Source: a virus. From it: a stretch of 40,327 nt of DNA. The DNA is taken from the IMG/VR virus record IMGVR_UViG_3300049491_000546, positions 1 to 40,327 of that record; one strand, written 5' to 3'. The position numbers and the translations under genes were made by a program. Positions 31,544 through 39,063 of this stretch are shown piece after piece. The notes under the pieces were generated by a model that searched no databases, was not told the origin of the DNA, and saw nothing but the letters and a program-made list of their open reading frames with translations. Position 1 is the first letter of the stretch; the number at the start of each line of letters is the position of its first letter.

Positions 31544-32205
31544 GAATCGCGCACCTGGCGGGCCAGTTCGAGCATCCGGGTGCGCTCGGGCAGGTGCGTT
31601 TTCTGCCGCCACATCCGGTTGTCGTCGGAGGCGAACTCGCGGTCCTGCTTGTCGATGTCCACGAGCCGGAATGGTGTCAGGGTGGTGAACACGACATCGC
31701 AGGTGCGCTTGAACACGTCGGCCGGTGCTTTCGCCATCTCCCAGAGCGAGACGCCGCCCGCGAAACGTCTGAACGCCAGCCCCGGCAGGTCGCGGTGGAA
31801 GCAGGCTCCGAAGCCGACGAGGCACGAGTCCTCGTAGCCTCCGTGGCGAAACTGGCGCGGCATGTTCGCGGTCAGGAACGGCACCGGAGCGTGAGGCTCG
31901 GCTTCACGGTGGGCCTGCGCGATCGCCTCGGGGTCGCTGACGATCACGTCGTCGTCCTGCACATAGATCAGGTCGTGGGAGGCGTACTCGATCGCGGCGT
32001 AACGCCCGTAGACGGAAAGGTCTGCTGGCGGATTGCCTCTCCCCAGGTGAGTCCAGGTGTTCCAGTCTCGCCCCCCTGGCGGCTGTCGCTTCACGTATCC
32101 GTAGGAGTTGTCCCAGACCACGATCTCCCACTCCCACGGCAGCGAGTCGAGTACCGGTTCAAGATCCACGTCTCCGCGGGTGACGATGATCGCGGAGACG
32201 TTCAC
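31540..32205 (-). CDS. Family-2-like glycosyltransferase
   Basis: This 221-residue protein starts at GTG 32205, overlapping the HTH gene stop (GTGA). It has SAIIVTRGDVDLEPVLDSLP (about residues 4-23), EIVVWDNSYGYVKRQPP, GRYAAIEYASHDLIYVQDDD (DDD 84-86), FLTANMPRQFRHGGYEDSCL, ACFHRDLPGLAFRRF and an N-rich C-terminal part. The acidic QDDD triplet is the expected metal-donor site. Complete GT-A domain; acceptor unknown. Confidence 0.8.
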   Translation of the reverse strand: MNVSAIIVTRGDVDLEPVLDSLPWEWEIVVWDNSYGYVKRQPPGGRDWNTWTHLGRGNPPADLSVYGRYAAIEYASHDLIYVQDDDVIVSDPEAIAQAHREAEPHAPVPFLTANMPRQFRHGGYEDSCLVGFGACFHRDLPGLAFRRFAGGVSLWEMAKAPADVFKRTCDVVFTTLTPFRLVDIDKQDREFASDDNRMWRQKTHLPERTRMLELARQVRDS

Positions 32206-32645
32206 GACAGCTTCGCTCCCCGCCCTGGTCCCGAGCCTCGGCCGACGTGCATCCCGTTTCGACCCAGGATGTCCGCCACATGCGACTGGGTGCAGCCGAC
32301 CAGCTCCGCGATCTTCGGCTGCGACAGACCTTCCTGGCGCAGCTCGATGATCCTGTCGTGGTCGTAGCGGCGAGCAGCGCGGGTGGAGCAGGGGAAGCAT
32401 CGCTCGGCTGGCTTGCCGCCGAACCGCTGGAGGGTCGTCGTCGCCCCGCACTCGATGCAGGTGCCGGTTCGCCTGCGCTTCGCGTTCCGACAGTCAGCGC
32501 GATGGCGCTCGATGTAGCCGGGAACGAGCCAGCGTCGGATCGTCGTGTCGGACACCCGCAGGTAGCGGGCGATCTTCTTGTGCGGCCATCCCAACTCGCG
32601 CAGCATTTCGGCGCGTCGTCGCTGCTTCTCGGGGTACTTCATCAT
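32202..32645 (-). CDS. DNA-binding protein with two HTH domains around a zinc ribbon
   Basis: This 147-residue protein has HTH1 at ~9-40 (RRRAEMLRELGWPHKKIARY then LRVSDTTIRRWL), a zinc-ribbon with C63, C66, C83 and C86 (TCIECGATT, RCFPCSTRA), and HTH2 at ~95-128 (DHDRIIELRQEGLSQPKIAE then LVGCTQSHVADIL). ATG 32645 overlaps the previous stop. The HTH-Zn-HTH layout is suited to bipartite DNA recognition, for example a tandem operator or a recombinase-like site. It is a candidate regulator of the modification block. I do not recognise a named family. Confidence 0.8.
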   Translation of the reverse strand: MMKYPEKQRRRAEMLRELGWPHKKIARYLRVSDTTIRRWLVPGYIERHRADCRNAKRRRTGTCIECGATTTLQRFGGKPAERCFPCSTRAARRYDHDRIIELRQEGLSQPKIAELVGCTQSHVADILGRNGMHVGRGSGPGRGAKLS

Positions 32646-32875
32646 TCGTCGTCCTCGTCGCCTAATTCGCGCCGCAGCATCTTGCCGAGGTCGATGTGGG
32701 TCATGCCGGAACGAAGGTGGCTCGCGGTCTGGGCCTCCATCATCTCGACGTAGACGGCCTCGGTGGCGATCTTCATCGGGCAGGGCTGTCCCTGCCCGTG
32801 CGGCGGTGCGCCGAGCGAGATCGCGTGGCAGTAGCCGCAGGCGACCCAGCCGACGACGTTCGGGGCCACCGTCAC
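32642..32875 (-). CDS. Small zinc-binding protein
   Basis: This 77-residue protein starts at GTG 32875, overlapping the stop of the FkbM-like gene (GTGA). It has GWVACGYCHAISL (CxxC at about residues 13-16) with PHGQGQPCPMK later, then a helical, acidic C-terminus (MRRELGDEDDE type). It may chelate one metal through two Cys, His and Cys. One of about six similar proteins spaced through the right arm; likely nucleic-acid or protein contact. Function unknown. Confidence 0.7.
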   Translation of the reverse strand: MTVAPNVVGWVACGYCHAISLGAPPHGQGQPCPMKIATEAVYVEMMEAQTASHLRSGMTHIDLGKMLRRELGDEDDE

Positions 32876-33408
32876 AGGTTCCACTCCTCGGTCGGGCAGC
32901 GGAGCGCGTCCTCGACGCTGCGGCGGCGCTCGATCCACCAGTCGCGGTCGCAGGGGCAGTTGTCGCGGTGGCGGCCGTTGCCGCCGAGGCCGCAGAACTC
33001 GCAGTGCCACTCGATGATCGCCAGCTTCAGGCAGAGGTCGGCGTCGGTGGCGCAGAGATGGGGGAGGACGGTGTATTCGGCCCCTTCGGCGTCCATCTTC
33101 AGGATGATCTCCTTCTCCTCCTGGGCCAGTTCGAGGATGAACCTGGCGAGGTCGAAGCAGGGGAAGGAGGGCGCGTCAGCCTCGACGTGTCCGCCGAGTC
33201 GGGCGACGAGGAAGCCGATCTCGCCGTCGTAGACCCAGGCGACCTCCGGCTTCTCGATCACCCGCGTCTCCTCGACCTTGTAGTTCGAGTAGATGTCGCA
33301 GGCGGGGTCGTAGCCGTAGAGGATCGTGGGGGCGTAGTCCCTGACCAGATAGGGGATCGACTCGTCGCCGCCGTGCTTGGCGCAGCCCACGTCGATGAGG
33401 GCGCTCAT
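32872..33408 (-). CDS. FkbM-type methyltransferase-like protein with zinc tail
   Basis: This 178-residue protein starts MSALIDVGCAKHGGDESIPY with a SAM-like glycine loop (VGCAKHGG, residues 7-14), LYGYDPACDIYSNYKVEETR, LVARLGGHVEADAPSF and the FkbM hallmark IILKMDAEGAEYTVLPHLCA (about residues 99-118). A C-rich end (EFCGLGGNGRHRDNCPC) adds a possible zinc site. FkbM proteins methylate hydroxyls of sugars or polyketides. The overlaps with the neighbouring methyltransferase and small Zn gene suggest joint expression. Substrate unknown. Confidence 0.7.
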   Translation of the reverse strand: MSALIDVGCAKHGGDESIPYLVRDYAPTILYGYDPACDIYSNYKVEETRVIEKPEVAWVYDGEIGFLVARLGGHVEADAPSFPCFDLARFILELAQEEKEIILKMDAEGAEYTVLPHLCATDADLCLKLAIIEWHCEFCGLGGNGRHRDNCPCDRDWWIERRRSVEDALRCPTEEWNL

Positions 33409-33905
33409 GTCGCCTCGAAGGACGCGAGCGAGCCGACGACCCGCGCGGGCGAGCGGGAGCCGAGCGCGGAGGCTACCCCCTCACGGACGCTGTCCATGTC
33501 CCAGTCGTGGAAAACGAGGGTGCCGTCGCGACCCCTGGCGACGTGTTCGAGCGCCGTCTGGGTGTCGCGGGCGACCGCATCCGTGTCGTGGTCGCCGTCC
33601 ACGAACACGAGGTCGAAGTAGTCGCAGAGGAACGGGCAGAAGGCGTCGAAGTCGGCGACGACGATGGCGACATTCGCGAGGCCACGCACCGCGTCGAGGT
33701 AGTCGGGCAGGCTGTCCATTCCCGTCACCCCGTAGCCCTCCACGCCCTCGTGGCGGTCGACGGAGACGACGTATTTGGCGACGAGGCCGAGGGCAACGGT
33801 GGAACGGCCCTTCCAGGCTCCCAGTTCGAGAACGGCCTTGCCCTTCGCGAGCCGTTGCAGCTCGCGCACTTCGTTGTCGGGCAGCCAGCCGTCAGGAAGG
33901 CGCAT
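33405..33905 (-). CDS. Class I SAM methyltransferase (Methyltransf_24 type)
   Basis: This 166-residue protein starts MRLPDGWLPDNEVRELQRLA. It has the glycine loop VLELGAWKGRSTVALGLVAK (residues 25-44), VDRHEGVEGYGVTG, FDLVFVDGDHDTDAVARD (motif 4/post I) and LVFHDWDM. This is the normal Methyltransf_24 layout for small-molecule or sugar methylation. Its ATG lies just inside the stop of the GNAT gene (14-base overlap), linking acetylation and methylation genes in one message. Target unknown. Confidence 0.85.
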   Translation of the reverse strand: MRLPDGWLPDNEVRELQRLAKGKAVLELGAWKGRSTVALGLVAKYVVSVDRHEGVEGYGVTGMDSLPDYLDAVRGLANVAIVVADFDAFCPFLCDYFDLVFVDGDHDTDAVARDTQTALEHVARGRDGTLVFHDWDMDSVREGVASALGSRSPARVVGSLASFEAT

Positions 33906-34611
33906 CGTACCTCCGGTGGAACCAGAGGCTCGTCTCGACCGTCTGGAAGCCGCCCTGCTGAAAAAGCCTCTGAGCGGGGATGTTGCGGCCCTGGGTGACG
34001 ACCGTCATCTTCTTCGCCTTCTGCGAGTGCGCCCAGTTGATCGCGGAGCCGAGCAGCTCGGTGCCGACGCCCCGGCCGCGGAAGTCCTCGTGGACGGCGA
34101 TCAGGCCGATCTTCGAGGCTTCGCCGTCCAGGTGAACGGTGATGTAGCCGACCGGCTTCTGCTCGCGTTCGGCGACGAGCGTCAGGTCGGCCCAGCCTGC
34201 GAAGGAGCGCCGAATCCACTCCTCGTAGAGCAGGTCGCAGCGACCGTCAGGGAGGCTCGGGTCGGCGTAGAAGCGGGTGATCCGATGGGCTGAGTGGGCG
34301 ATCTGCTTCAGTGGCTTCAGATCCTCGATCCGGGCGAGTCGGGAGCCGCCGCCGCAGGAGATCGTGCGCCGCTCCAGGGTGACGCGCACGTCCATGAAGC
34401 GGAAGCCGTCCGCCTCTGCCTGCTGCGCCTCCTCGGGCCGGTCTGAGTCGATCAGGACGCACATCAGACCGACCGTGTTCTCGATCGCCCACTGCCCCAG
34501 CCCCTCGATCCCGTCAGCGCCGCCGACCTTCAGCCCCCAGAACTCGGTGTCCCAGTCGAGCAGACGAGGAGGGTTCGCGGCCGTCGTGCGGGTGGTGGTG
34601 CTGACCTTCAT
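33892..34611 (-). CDS. GNAT acetyltransferase, WecD-like
   Basis: This 239-residue protein starts at ATG 34611, which overlaps the previous TGA (TGATG). The N-terminal stretch RLLDWDTEFWGLKVGGADGI and length resemble the WecD-type sugar amine acetyltransferases. The C-terminal half has the GNAT acetyl-CoA site: LIAVHEDFRGRGVGTELLGS (loop RGRGVG at 178-183), NIPAQRLFQQGGFQTVETSL. It would N-acetylate an amino group, plausibly of an amino sugar (the PIG-L-type deacetylase encoded nearby could expose one). Good fold, unconfirmed substrate. Confidence 0.84.
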   Translation of the reverse strand: MKVSTTTRTTAANPPRLLDWDTEFWGLKVGGADGIEGLGQWAIENTVGLMCVLIDSDRPEEAQQAEADGFRFMDVRVTLERRTISCGGGSRLARIEDLKPLKQIAHSAHRITRFYADPSLPDGRCDLLYEEWIRRSFAGWADLTLVAEREQKPVGYITVHLDGEASKIGLIAVHEDFRGRGVGTELLGSAINWAHSQKAKKMTVVTQGRNIPAQRLFQQGGFQTVETSLWFHRRYDAPS

Positions 34612-35279
34612 CCGATACATCCTGGCGGATAGACCTTCGTCCTGCGGAAGTGGGCCATGAACACTTCTCGCCCGTTGAGCGTGAGGCGACCCTCGGAGGC
34701 GAGCCAGAGCATCGTCAGCTCGTCCGGCTCGAACACCTGCCACTGCGTCCACGCCTTCACGAGCTGGCCTTCGTCGTGAGCGGCGCGGATAAGGCCCGAG
34801 AACGCGAACTCAGCCCAGCCATTCGGCTCGGGTTCTTCCATGAATTGCTCCCAGAGCGGCTCGTCCATAAACAGGTCGCGCATCAGTGCCGTGTTGCGGT
34901 ACAGCGACCAGGGGCCGTTGACGTAGTCAGCGCAGTCGGAGTGCATGTCGATCCCCTGGAGGAACTCGTCGGTGACGAACTGATCGACGCGACCGTAGAC
35001 GCAGTCGAAGTCGGTGTGGCCCCAGAAGTCGAATCCTGTCAGCTCCTCCTTGTAGAGCAGCCCGAGCGCGGGGCGGAAATCCCAGACCTTGCCGCTGCCC
35101 CACATCGGCGGGCACTCGATGTCGAGGACGCGGCGGACACGCTCGCGGAAGGCGTCCTCGTCGTTGTCGAACAGGAACTCGTAGCCCAGCTCGTGCAGAT
35201 GCTCGGTGTTCGAGAGCCAGTGCTTCCACCAGGGCGGATACTCCCCGAAGTAGGGGCAGACGAGGCACTTCGAGATCAC
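34608..35279 (-). CDS. DUF6625-like GT-A glycosyltransferase
   Basis: This 223-residue protein starts MISKCLVCPYFGEYPPWWKH. It has CPYFGEYPPWW, KVWDFRPALGLLYKEELTGF, and the metal-binding DFWGHTDFDCVYGRVDQFVT (HTDFD at 88-92), then NTALMRDLF. This layout matches the DUF6625 family of putative glycosyltransferases, which contain the WGHxDxDxxYG strand. The stop overlaps the GNAT start; the start overlaps a zinc-ribbon gene. Substrate unknown. Confidence 0.8.
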   Translation of the reverse strand: MISKCLVCPYFGEYPPWWKHWLSNTEHLHELGYEFLFDNDEDAFRERVRRVLDIECPPMWGSGKVWDFRPALGLLYKEELTGFDFWGHTDFDCVYGRVDQFVTDEFLQGIDMHSDCADYVNGPWSLYRNTALMRDLFMDEPLWEQFMEEPEPNGWAEFAFSGLIRAAHDEGQLVKAWTQWQVFEPDELTMLWLASEGRLTLNGREVFMAHFRRTKVYPPGCIG

Positions 35280-35497
35280 GTTCGGTGCCCGGCGGCGTTC
35301 GGGCAGGTGGCGAAGTGGGAGATGAACAGCGGCCCTTCGTACTCCACGATCGCGAGTCCTTTCAGGACGTGGCCGACGCCCTGATCGACCGCGACCGTGC
35401 CCTGTGGGCTGGGTGTGTCATCGAGCGGCATCGACTTGCCTGAGCCTGTCATCTTGACCCAGCGGATCTGCGCTCCGCACGACTTGCAGACGCTCAC
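35276..35497 (-). CDS. Small zinc-ribbon protein
   Basis: This 73-residue protein starts MSVCKSCGAQIRWVKMTGSG with a CxxC (4-7), followed by KSMPLDDTPSP, and a later HFATCPNAAGHRT (about 61-73) that completes a possible zinc site. This small zinc-ribbon type is common in phages of Actinobacteria. ATGA overlap with both neighbours. Function unknown. Confidence 0.8.
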   Translation of the reverse strand: MSVCKSCGAQIRWVKMTGSGKSMPLDDTPSPQGTVAVDQGVGHVLKGLAIVEYEGPLFISHFATCPNAAGHRT

Positions 35498-36042
35498 GGG
35501 ACGTACTCGCGGAGGGTGTCGTCCATGAACCAGGGCCGGGTGTTGTCGAGCGCGATCTGCGACTCGTAGCAGCAGAGCGCCCGCATCTTGCGGATCACCC
35601 AGTCGGGGCGGAAGTAGACCTCGGTGCCGCGGGTTCGCATCGAGCCGCGTCGGTAGGTCAGGTACGGCTGCACCCGGTTGCCGAAGATGCCGTTAGCGGC
35701 GTAGCTGACGACGTTGTGCTGCTCGTGGCCGTCCTCCTCGTAGGCGGGTGCCCAGACGCGCTCGGGCGCGTGGACGCGGTCGAGTTGCGCCAGCTCGTCC
35801 AGGAGCTTCTCCGGGCCGCGAGGGTCGGTGTCGAGGATCTCAGACTGGATCATCGAGGGAACGCCGAGGTTCCAGAGCGCCCGCTCCGTCTCCTTCTCGC
35901 GGGTGGCGGCGAAGATGCCGTAGCGGTCCTCCTGCACCTGCGACTTGAAGCAGATGACGACGGTGGGCAGGTGGGCGAGCAGGGTGAAGGAGCCGAACAG
36001 CGTCTCGTCGTCGTTGTGGGGGGCGAGGAACAGATCGGTCAC
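35494..36042 (-). CDS. PIG-L/LmbE-type deacetylase
   Basis: This 182-residue protein starts at GTG 36042, overlapping the upstream TGA. The motif APHNDDETLFGSFT (residues 7-20) fits the (A)HPDDE metal signature of PIG-L/LmbE deacetylases (here PHNDDE), with ICFKSQVQEDRYGIFAATRE containing the conserved R-E pair, and HEQHNVVSYAAN providing the second metal ligands. These zinc enzymes remove N-acetyl groups from GlcNAc-type sugars. With the GNAT and ten glycosyltransferases this suggests acyl exchange on an amino sugar. Shorter than typical (220-300) but the core motifs are intact. Confidence 0.85.
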   Translation of the reverse strand: MTDLFLAPHNDDETLFGSFTLLAHLPTVVICFKSQVQEDRYGIFAATREKETERALWNLGVPSMIQSEILDTDPRGPEKLLDELAQLDRVHAPERVWAPAYEEDGHEQHNVVSYAANGIFGNRVQPYLTYRRGSMRTRGTEVYFRPDWVIRKMRALCCYESQIALDNTRPWFMDDTLREYVP

Positions 36043-36251
36043 GTCGTCTCCTCGGCAGCGAGAGGGTTCGCCTCGACCCACGCCAGGACGTGCGTACACT
36101 CGGGCCACTCGTCGCAGCAGGCGATTGGCATACCGAGAGCGCGGCATCGCTTCGCTTCGTTGATGAACCACTCGGCCTGCGCCTCGCGGATCGTCCCCAC
36201 TGCCCGCTCCCGCATCTGCTTGTCGGCCTGCTCCTGCTCGTAGGCGTCCAT
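36039..36251 (-). CDS. Small helical/Cys protein, unknown
   Basis: This 70-residue protein starts at ATG 36251, overlapping the upstream TAA (TAATG). MDAYEQEQADKQMRERAVGT is followed by helical IREAQAEWFINEAKRCRALG and a C-terminal IACCDEWPECTHVLAWVEAN. The CC/C/H residues could bind a metal. Function unknown. Confidence 0.75.
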   Translation of the reverse strand: MDAYEQEQADKQMRERAVGTIREAQAEWFINEAKRCRALGMPIACCDEWPECTHVLAWVEANPLAAEETT

Positions 36252-36454
36252 TACAGCTCCCACCACCAGCTCTCGTAGTTCGCCCCCGCCCCGTTCTTGC
36301 CGCAGAGGGTGCGGCCGGGGTTGTGGGGGTCGGCCAGGTGCATGATCCCGCGCGGCCCGACGACCCGGTTACGCGACCAATCGAGCCGGGAGAGCGTCAC
36401 CCGCTCGCAACGCTGGCAGCGCCGCTTGACAGGAGGCATGGGGCGCTCGTCCAC
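36251..36454 (-). CDS. Small zinc-binding protein
   Basis: This 67-residue protein starts at GTG 36454 (MDERPMPPVKRRCQRCERVT). It carries CQRC (about 13-16) and IMHLADPHNPGRTLCGKNGA (37-56), which can form a His/Cys metal site, and ends with SWWWEL. A CGCTATAGTTGCG element stands directly before the start; no Shine-Dalgarno is evident. Function unknown. Confidence 0.75.
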   Translation of the reverse strand: MDERPMPPVKRRCQRCERVTLSRLDWSRNRVVGPRGIMHLADPHNPGRTLCGKNGAGANYESWWWEL

Positions 36455-36469
36455 GTCGCAACTATAGCG
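36455..36469 (-). promoter_or_regulatory. Putative leaderless promoter element CGCTATAGTTGCG
   Basis: The element is identical over 13 bases to the one at 16536-16550. TATAGT (36466-36461) ends six bases before the GTG at 36454. It overlaps the last codon and TAG of the upstream glycosyltransferase, so transcription could restart at the gene border. A -35 hexamer is not evident. Confidence 0.5.
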
Positions 36470-37172
36470 CGTGGCCGAGACGTTGTGCCTTCGCCCTCTC
36501 CTGCCTCTCCACGAAGATCATCTTGTCGGCGTGGGCGTCACCGAGCGCCTTGCGGTAGGTGTCGTCCATCGGGGTGCGGCCGATCCCCCGGTGCGGGTAC
36601 ATCGGGTGCAGGTGGCGGACGACGGACGTGTGAGCGAAGGCCCATTCGCCCCGCTCGATCGCTGCTCCGCACAGCTCCGTGTCGACGTACTGGTGGCCGT
36701 AGCCTTCGTGGTAGACGATGCCGGGGCCGTCGTGCCAGGTGCCGCCGATCGTCTCGATGTAGTCGCGGGCGACGATCGGGTGGGTGGCGTGACGACCCTT
36801 CTTGACGAGCGGGTTGGCGTCGTCGTTCGTGCCGATCACCCCGGCGCGGGTGCGTTCGGCGACCGCGAGCGCCCGCACGTCCCAGCCGATCTCGAAGTCC
36901 AAATCGTCGGCTCCGAGCAGGATGTAGGGGGCGGTCGTGTAGGTGTAGGCGAGGTTCTGCTTCTTCGCGAAGTCGCCCGGCCCGGCTTCCCAGGGGACGA
37001 GGATGATCTCCTCTCCCGTGTTGGCGCAGGCGTCGTATTCGGCGTGGTCGCCGGGCGAGCAGACGAAATACAGTTCGACCTCGACCTCGGTGTTCGCGAA
37101 GATGGATTCGCAGACGAGCGATGCCCGGTGGGGCCGGTTGAGGACCGGGATGATGATCGCGATGTCGGCCAT
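36462..37172 (-). CDS. Family-2-like glycosyltransferase
   Basis: This 236-residue protein starts at ATG 37172, overlapping the previous stop (TGATG). IAIIIPVLNRPHRASLVCES (about 4-23) is the GT2 strand, then VELYFVCSPGDHAEYDA, GDFAKKQNLAYTYTTAPYIL, the metal-binding GADDLDFEIGWD (DDLD, 89-92), PLVKKGRHATHPIVARDYIE, GIVYHEGYGHQYVDTELCGA and RHLHPMYPH. Complete GT-A domain. It is the glycosyltransferase nearest the packaging genes. Donor and acceptor unknown. Confidence 0.86.
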   Translation of the reverse strand: MADIAIIIPVLNRPHRASLVCESIFANTEVEVELYFVCSPGDHAEYDACANTGEEIILVPWEAGPGDFAKKQNLAYTYTTAPYILLGADDLDFEIGWDVRALAVAERTRAGVIGTNDDANPLVKKGRHATHPIVARDYIETIGGTWHDGPGIVYHEGYGHQYVDTELCGAAIERGEWAFAHTSVVRHLHPMYPHRGIGRTPMDDTYRKALGDAHADKMIFVERQERAKAQRLGHAL

Positions 37173-37351
37173 CAGCAGAGGCTCAACTGCTCGACGGCTT
37201 CCTCGGCTTCCTGCTGGATCAGTTCGAGCAGCATCTCGCGCTCGCGGATCAGGCCGCGGTACTCCCACTGCCATGCGCTGTCGCTCTCATCGAGGGGCGG
37301 CTCGTGGCCCATCTCCTCGACGTAGCGGGCGATACGAACGTCGTCGGTCAT
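37172..37351 (-). CDS. Small acidic helical protein
   Basis: This frame of about 59 residues is too short for most callers. It runs from ATG 37351 to TGA 37174-37172, which overlaps the glycosyltransferase ATG (TGATG). MTDDVRIARYVEEMGHEPPL is followed by DESDSAWQWEYRGLIREREM and LLELIQQEAEEAVEQLSLC. The second half is a strong amphipathic helix. The tight coupling and high GC3 argue that it is real. Function unknown. Confidence 0.72.
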   Translation of the reverse strand: MTDDVRIARYVEEMGHEPPLDESDSAWQWEYRGLIREREMLLELIQQEAEEAVEQLSLC

Positions 37352-37363
37352 CTCGGGAGTATC

Positions 37364-37648
37364 TCAGGTGGGGAAGGCGTCACGAGCCAGCTCGACCAGT
37401 TCGGGGGGGCAGCCTCCGGCGGCGATGAACTGCCTGACCGGGGTTCCCGTGGGGCAGGGGGTGCCGTAGCGTCGGAGCCAGAAGCGGAGATCCTCGTCGG
37501 AGAAGCGCCGGGTGGTGCCGATCCCCCGGCAGGTGGTGCAGAGGATGCCTCCCTCCGAGGTAGATCGTCGGCGTTGGCGCAACGTGACGACCCGTTGGGA
37601 GCCGCATTTGGGGCAGACGATCGTGTCGCGGGCGACGGTGACGGTCAT
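37364..37648 (-). CDS. Zinc-ribbon protein downstream of TerL
   Basis: This 94-residue protein starts at ATG 37648 with a TGATG overlap with the TerL stop. MTVTVARDTIVCPKCGSQRV carries CPKC (12-15) and ILCTTCRG (36-42), a four-cysteine zinc ribbon. It continues with FSDEDLRFWLRRYGTPCPTG and ELVELARDAFPT. Might bind DNA or the terminase; unproven. Confidence 0.8.
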   Translation of the reverse strand: MTVTVARDTIVCPKCGSQRVVTLRQRRRSTSEGGILCTTCRGIGTTRRFSDEDLRFWLRRYGTPCPTGTPVRQFIAAGGCPPELVELARDAFPT

Positions 37649-39063
37649 CGGCTTCTCGCTCCTATGAAGGGGTTGCGACGACGCGGTTTCGCGGACGCCG
37701 TTCGCATCGGCGAGCCGGTGCGGGAACGAAGCCAGTTCATCGCCTGGCTCCAGGCGTCGACCTGATCGTCGTTTTGGCCGTTGTCGAAGATGGCGCACTC
37801 GTCCACGAACGAGATCACCCAGGCGGGGCAGCGTTCGGGATCAGGCCCGGTCAGCTCGGGGGTGGCGTAGCCGGGCAGGAAGCAGTTGCCCGTCTCCAGG
37901 TCGGAGCTGGCGGCGAGCGCGCGCATCGTTTTGTTGCCTTCGGCTCCGGGGCTGATCTTGTGGATCGAGCCGAGTTCGCGTTGCAAATCCACGATCAGCT
38001 CGACCCCGTAGCCTGCGTTCTCGATCAGGGTGCGGTGCTGGCAGTGCTTGAACGTCGCCCGCATCGTCTGCGCCATCTCCTTGACGGCCCGTTTGCACTG
38101 GTCGTAGCTCAGGCGTTCGACGCGGGTGTCGAGCAGATACCTGTCGGCTCCGACGACGCCCCATGCTTGCAGGGCGACGAAGTCGGACGTTTCCTTGTCC
38201 TTCAGGGGCGTGTCGATCGAAAGCAGGATCATCTGGAAGCGCGGCAGACGGTCGACCTGGATGCCCCGTTTGGCACGGCCGCCGAGCAGCGCCGGATCGT
38301 AGTATTTCCACCAGGCCCGTTTCAGCATGTCGCCCTCGATCGCTTCCAGCCACTCGCCGTCCAACTCCTGCGAACCCAACCGGGTTCCGGCGTATTTGCC
38401 GTACAGCTCACGCACCGCGGAGGCGTTCAGGTTGGCGACGTTGTCGGACGTTCGCATCTGCGCCTTCGGGATTTCGGGGTCGTCCACGAGGATCTTGACC
38501 AACCCGTGACCCATTTTCGGGGTGCCGGTGGCGACGATCCGGGCGGGAGCATGTCGGACGGCGAAAGCGAGGCTCTCGTTCCAGGCTCGGTCCCACTGGT
38601 TCCACAGGCCGACTTCGTCGCACCAGGCTCCGCGCAGGTTCTTGCCCTGAATCCGCAGTGCTCCGTCGTCTGCCCCGTCCAAGTAGATTTTCGATCCGTC
38701 CACGAGCAGGAGTTCGCCCAACGAGCGGTTCCAGTTTTGTACGGCAGGGCCGAGGATCGTGAGAATCCCTGACGAGGTCGATTCGACGCAGGTGTCGCGG
38801 GCGTCGGCGAAGGTGGGGGCGACGATCGCCCATTCGCCGGAAGGGAAGTTGTTGATCCACGAGCAGAACGTTTCGGCTCCGGTGCGCGACTTGCCGCTGC
38901 CGCGTCCGCCCATCAGATACCAGATCCGCCAGTCGCCTTCCGGTTGGCGTTGTTCGGGCCGGGACTGTTCGTGCCAGAGTTCGCTGCGGAGGGTGCCGAG
39001 CAGCTTGATCTTGTCGGCTGTCGGCCAGGCGAGGGCGTCACCGAGGGTGACGAGTCCGCTCAC
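37645..39063 (-). CDS. terL: Terminase large subunit
   Basis: This 472-residue protein starts at GTG 39063, which overlaps the TGA of the zinc-finger gene (GTGA). It has Walker A GGRGSGKS (52-59), a Walker B-like LRGAWCDEV (about 143-151, DE at 149-150), ARIVATGTPKMGHG (coupling motif), and the RNase H-like nuclease with LLSIDTPLKDKETSD, TLIENAGYGVELIVDLQREL and the final acidic FDNGQNDDQVDAWSQAMNWL. It packages DNA through the portal with ATP and cuts it at the end. Length is normal; all motifs are intact. Confidence 0.93.
   Translation of the reverse strand: MSGLVTLGDALAWPTADKIKLLGTLRSELWHEQSRPEQRQPEGDWRIWYLMGGRGSGKSRTGAETFCSWINNFPSGEWAIVAPTFADARDTCVESTSSGILTILGPAVQNWNRSLGELLLVDGSKIYLDGADDGALRIQGKNLRGAWCDEVGLWNQWDRAWNESLAFAVRHAPARIVATGTPKMGHGLVKILVDDPEIPKAQMRTSDNVANLNASAVRELYGKYAGTRLGSQELDGEWLEAIEGDMLKRAWWKYYDPALLGGRAKRGIQVDRLPRFQMILLSIDTPLKDKETSDFVALQAWGVVGADRYLLDTRVERLSYDQCKRAVKEMAQTMRATFKHCQHRTLIENAGYGVELIVDLQRELGSIHKISPGAEGNKTMRALAASSDLETGNCFLPGYATPELTGPDPERCPAWVISFVDECAIFDNGQNDDQVDAWSQAMNWLRSRTGSPMRTASAKPRRRNPFIGARSR

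Noticed and set aside
36461-36466. TATAGT at the end of the glycosyltransferase as mere codon coincidence
   Set aside because: CTA-TAG arises from a Leu codon and stop, so chance is possible; I kept it because the flanks also match the 16536-16550 copy over 13 bases.
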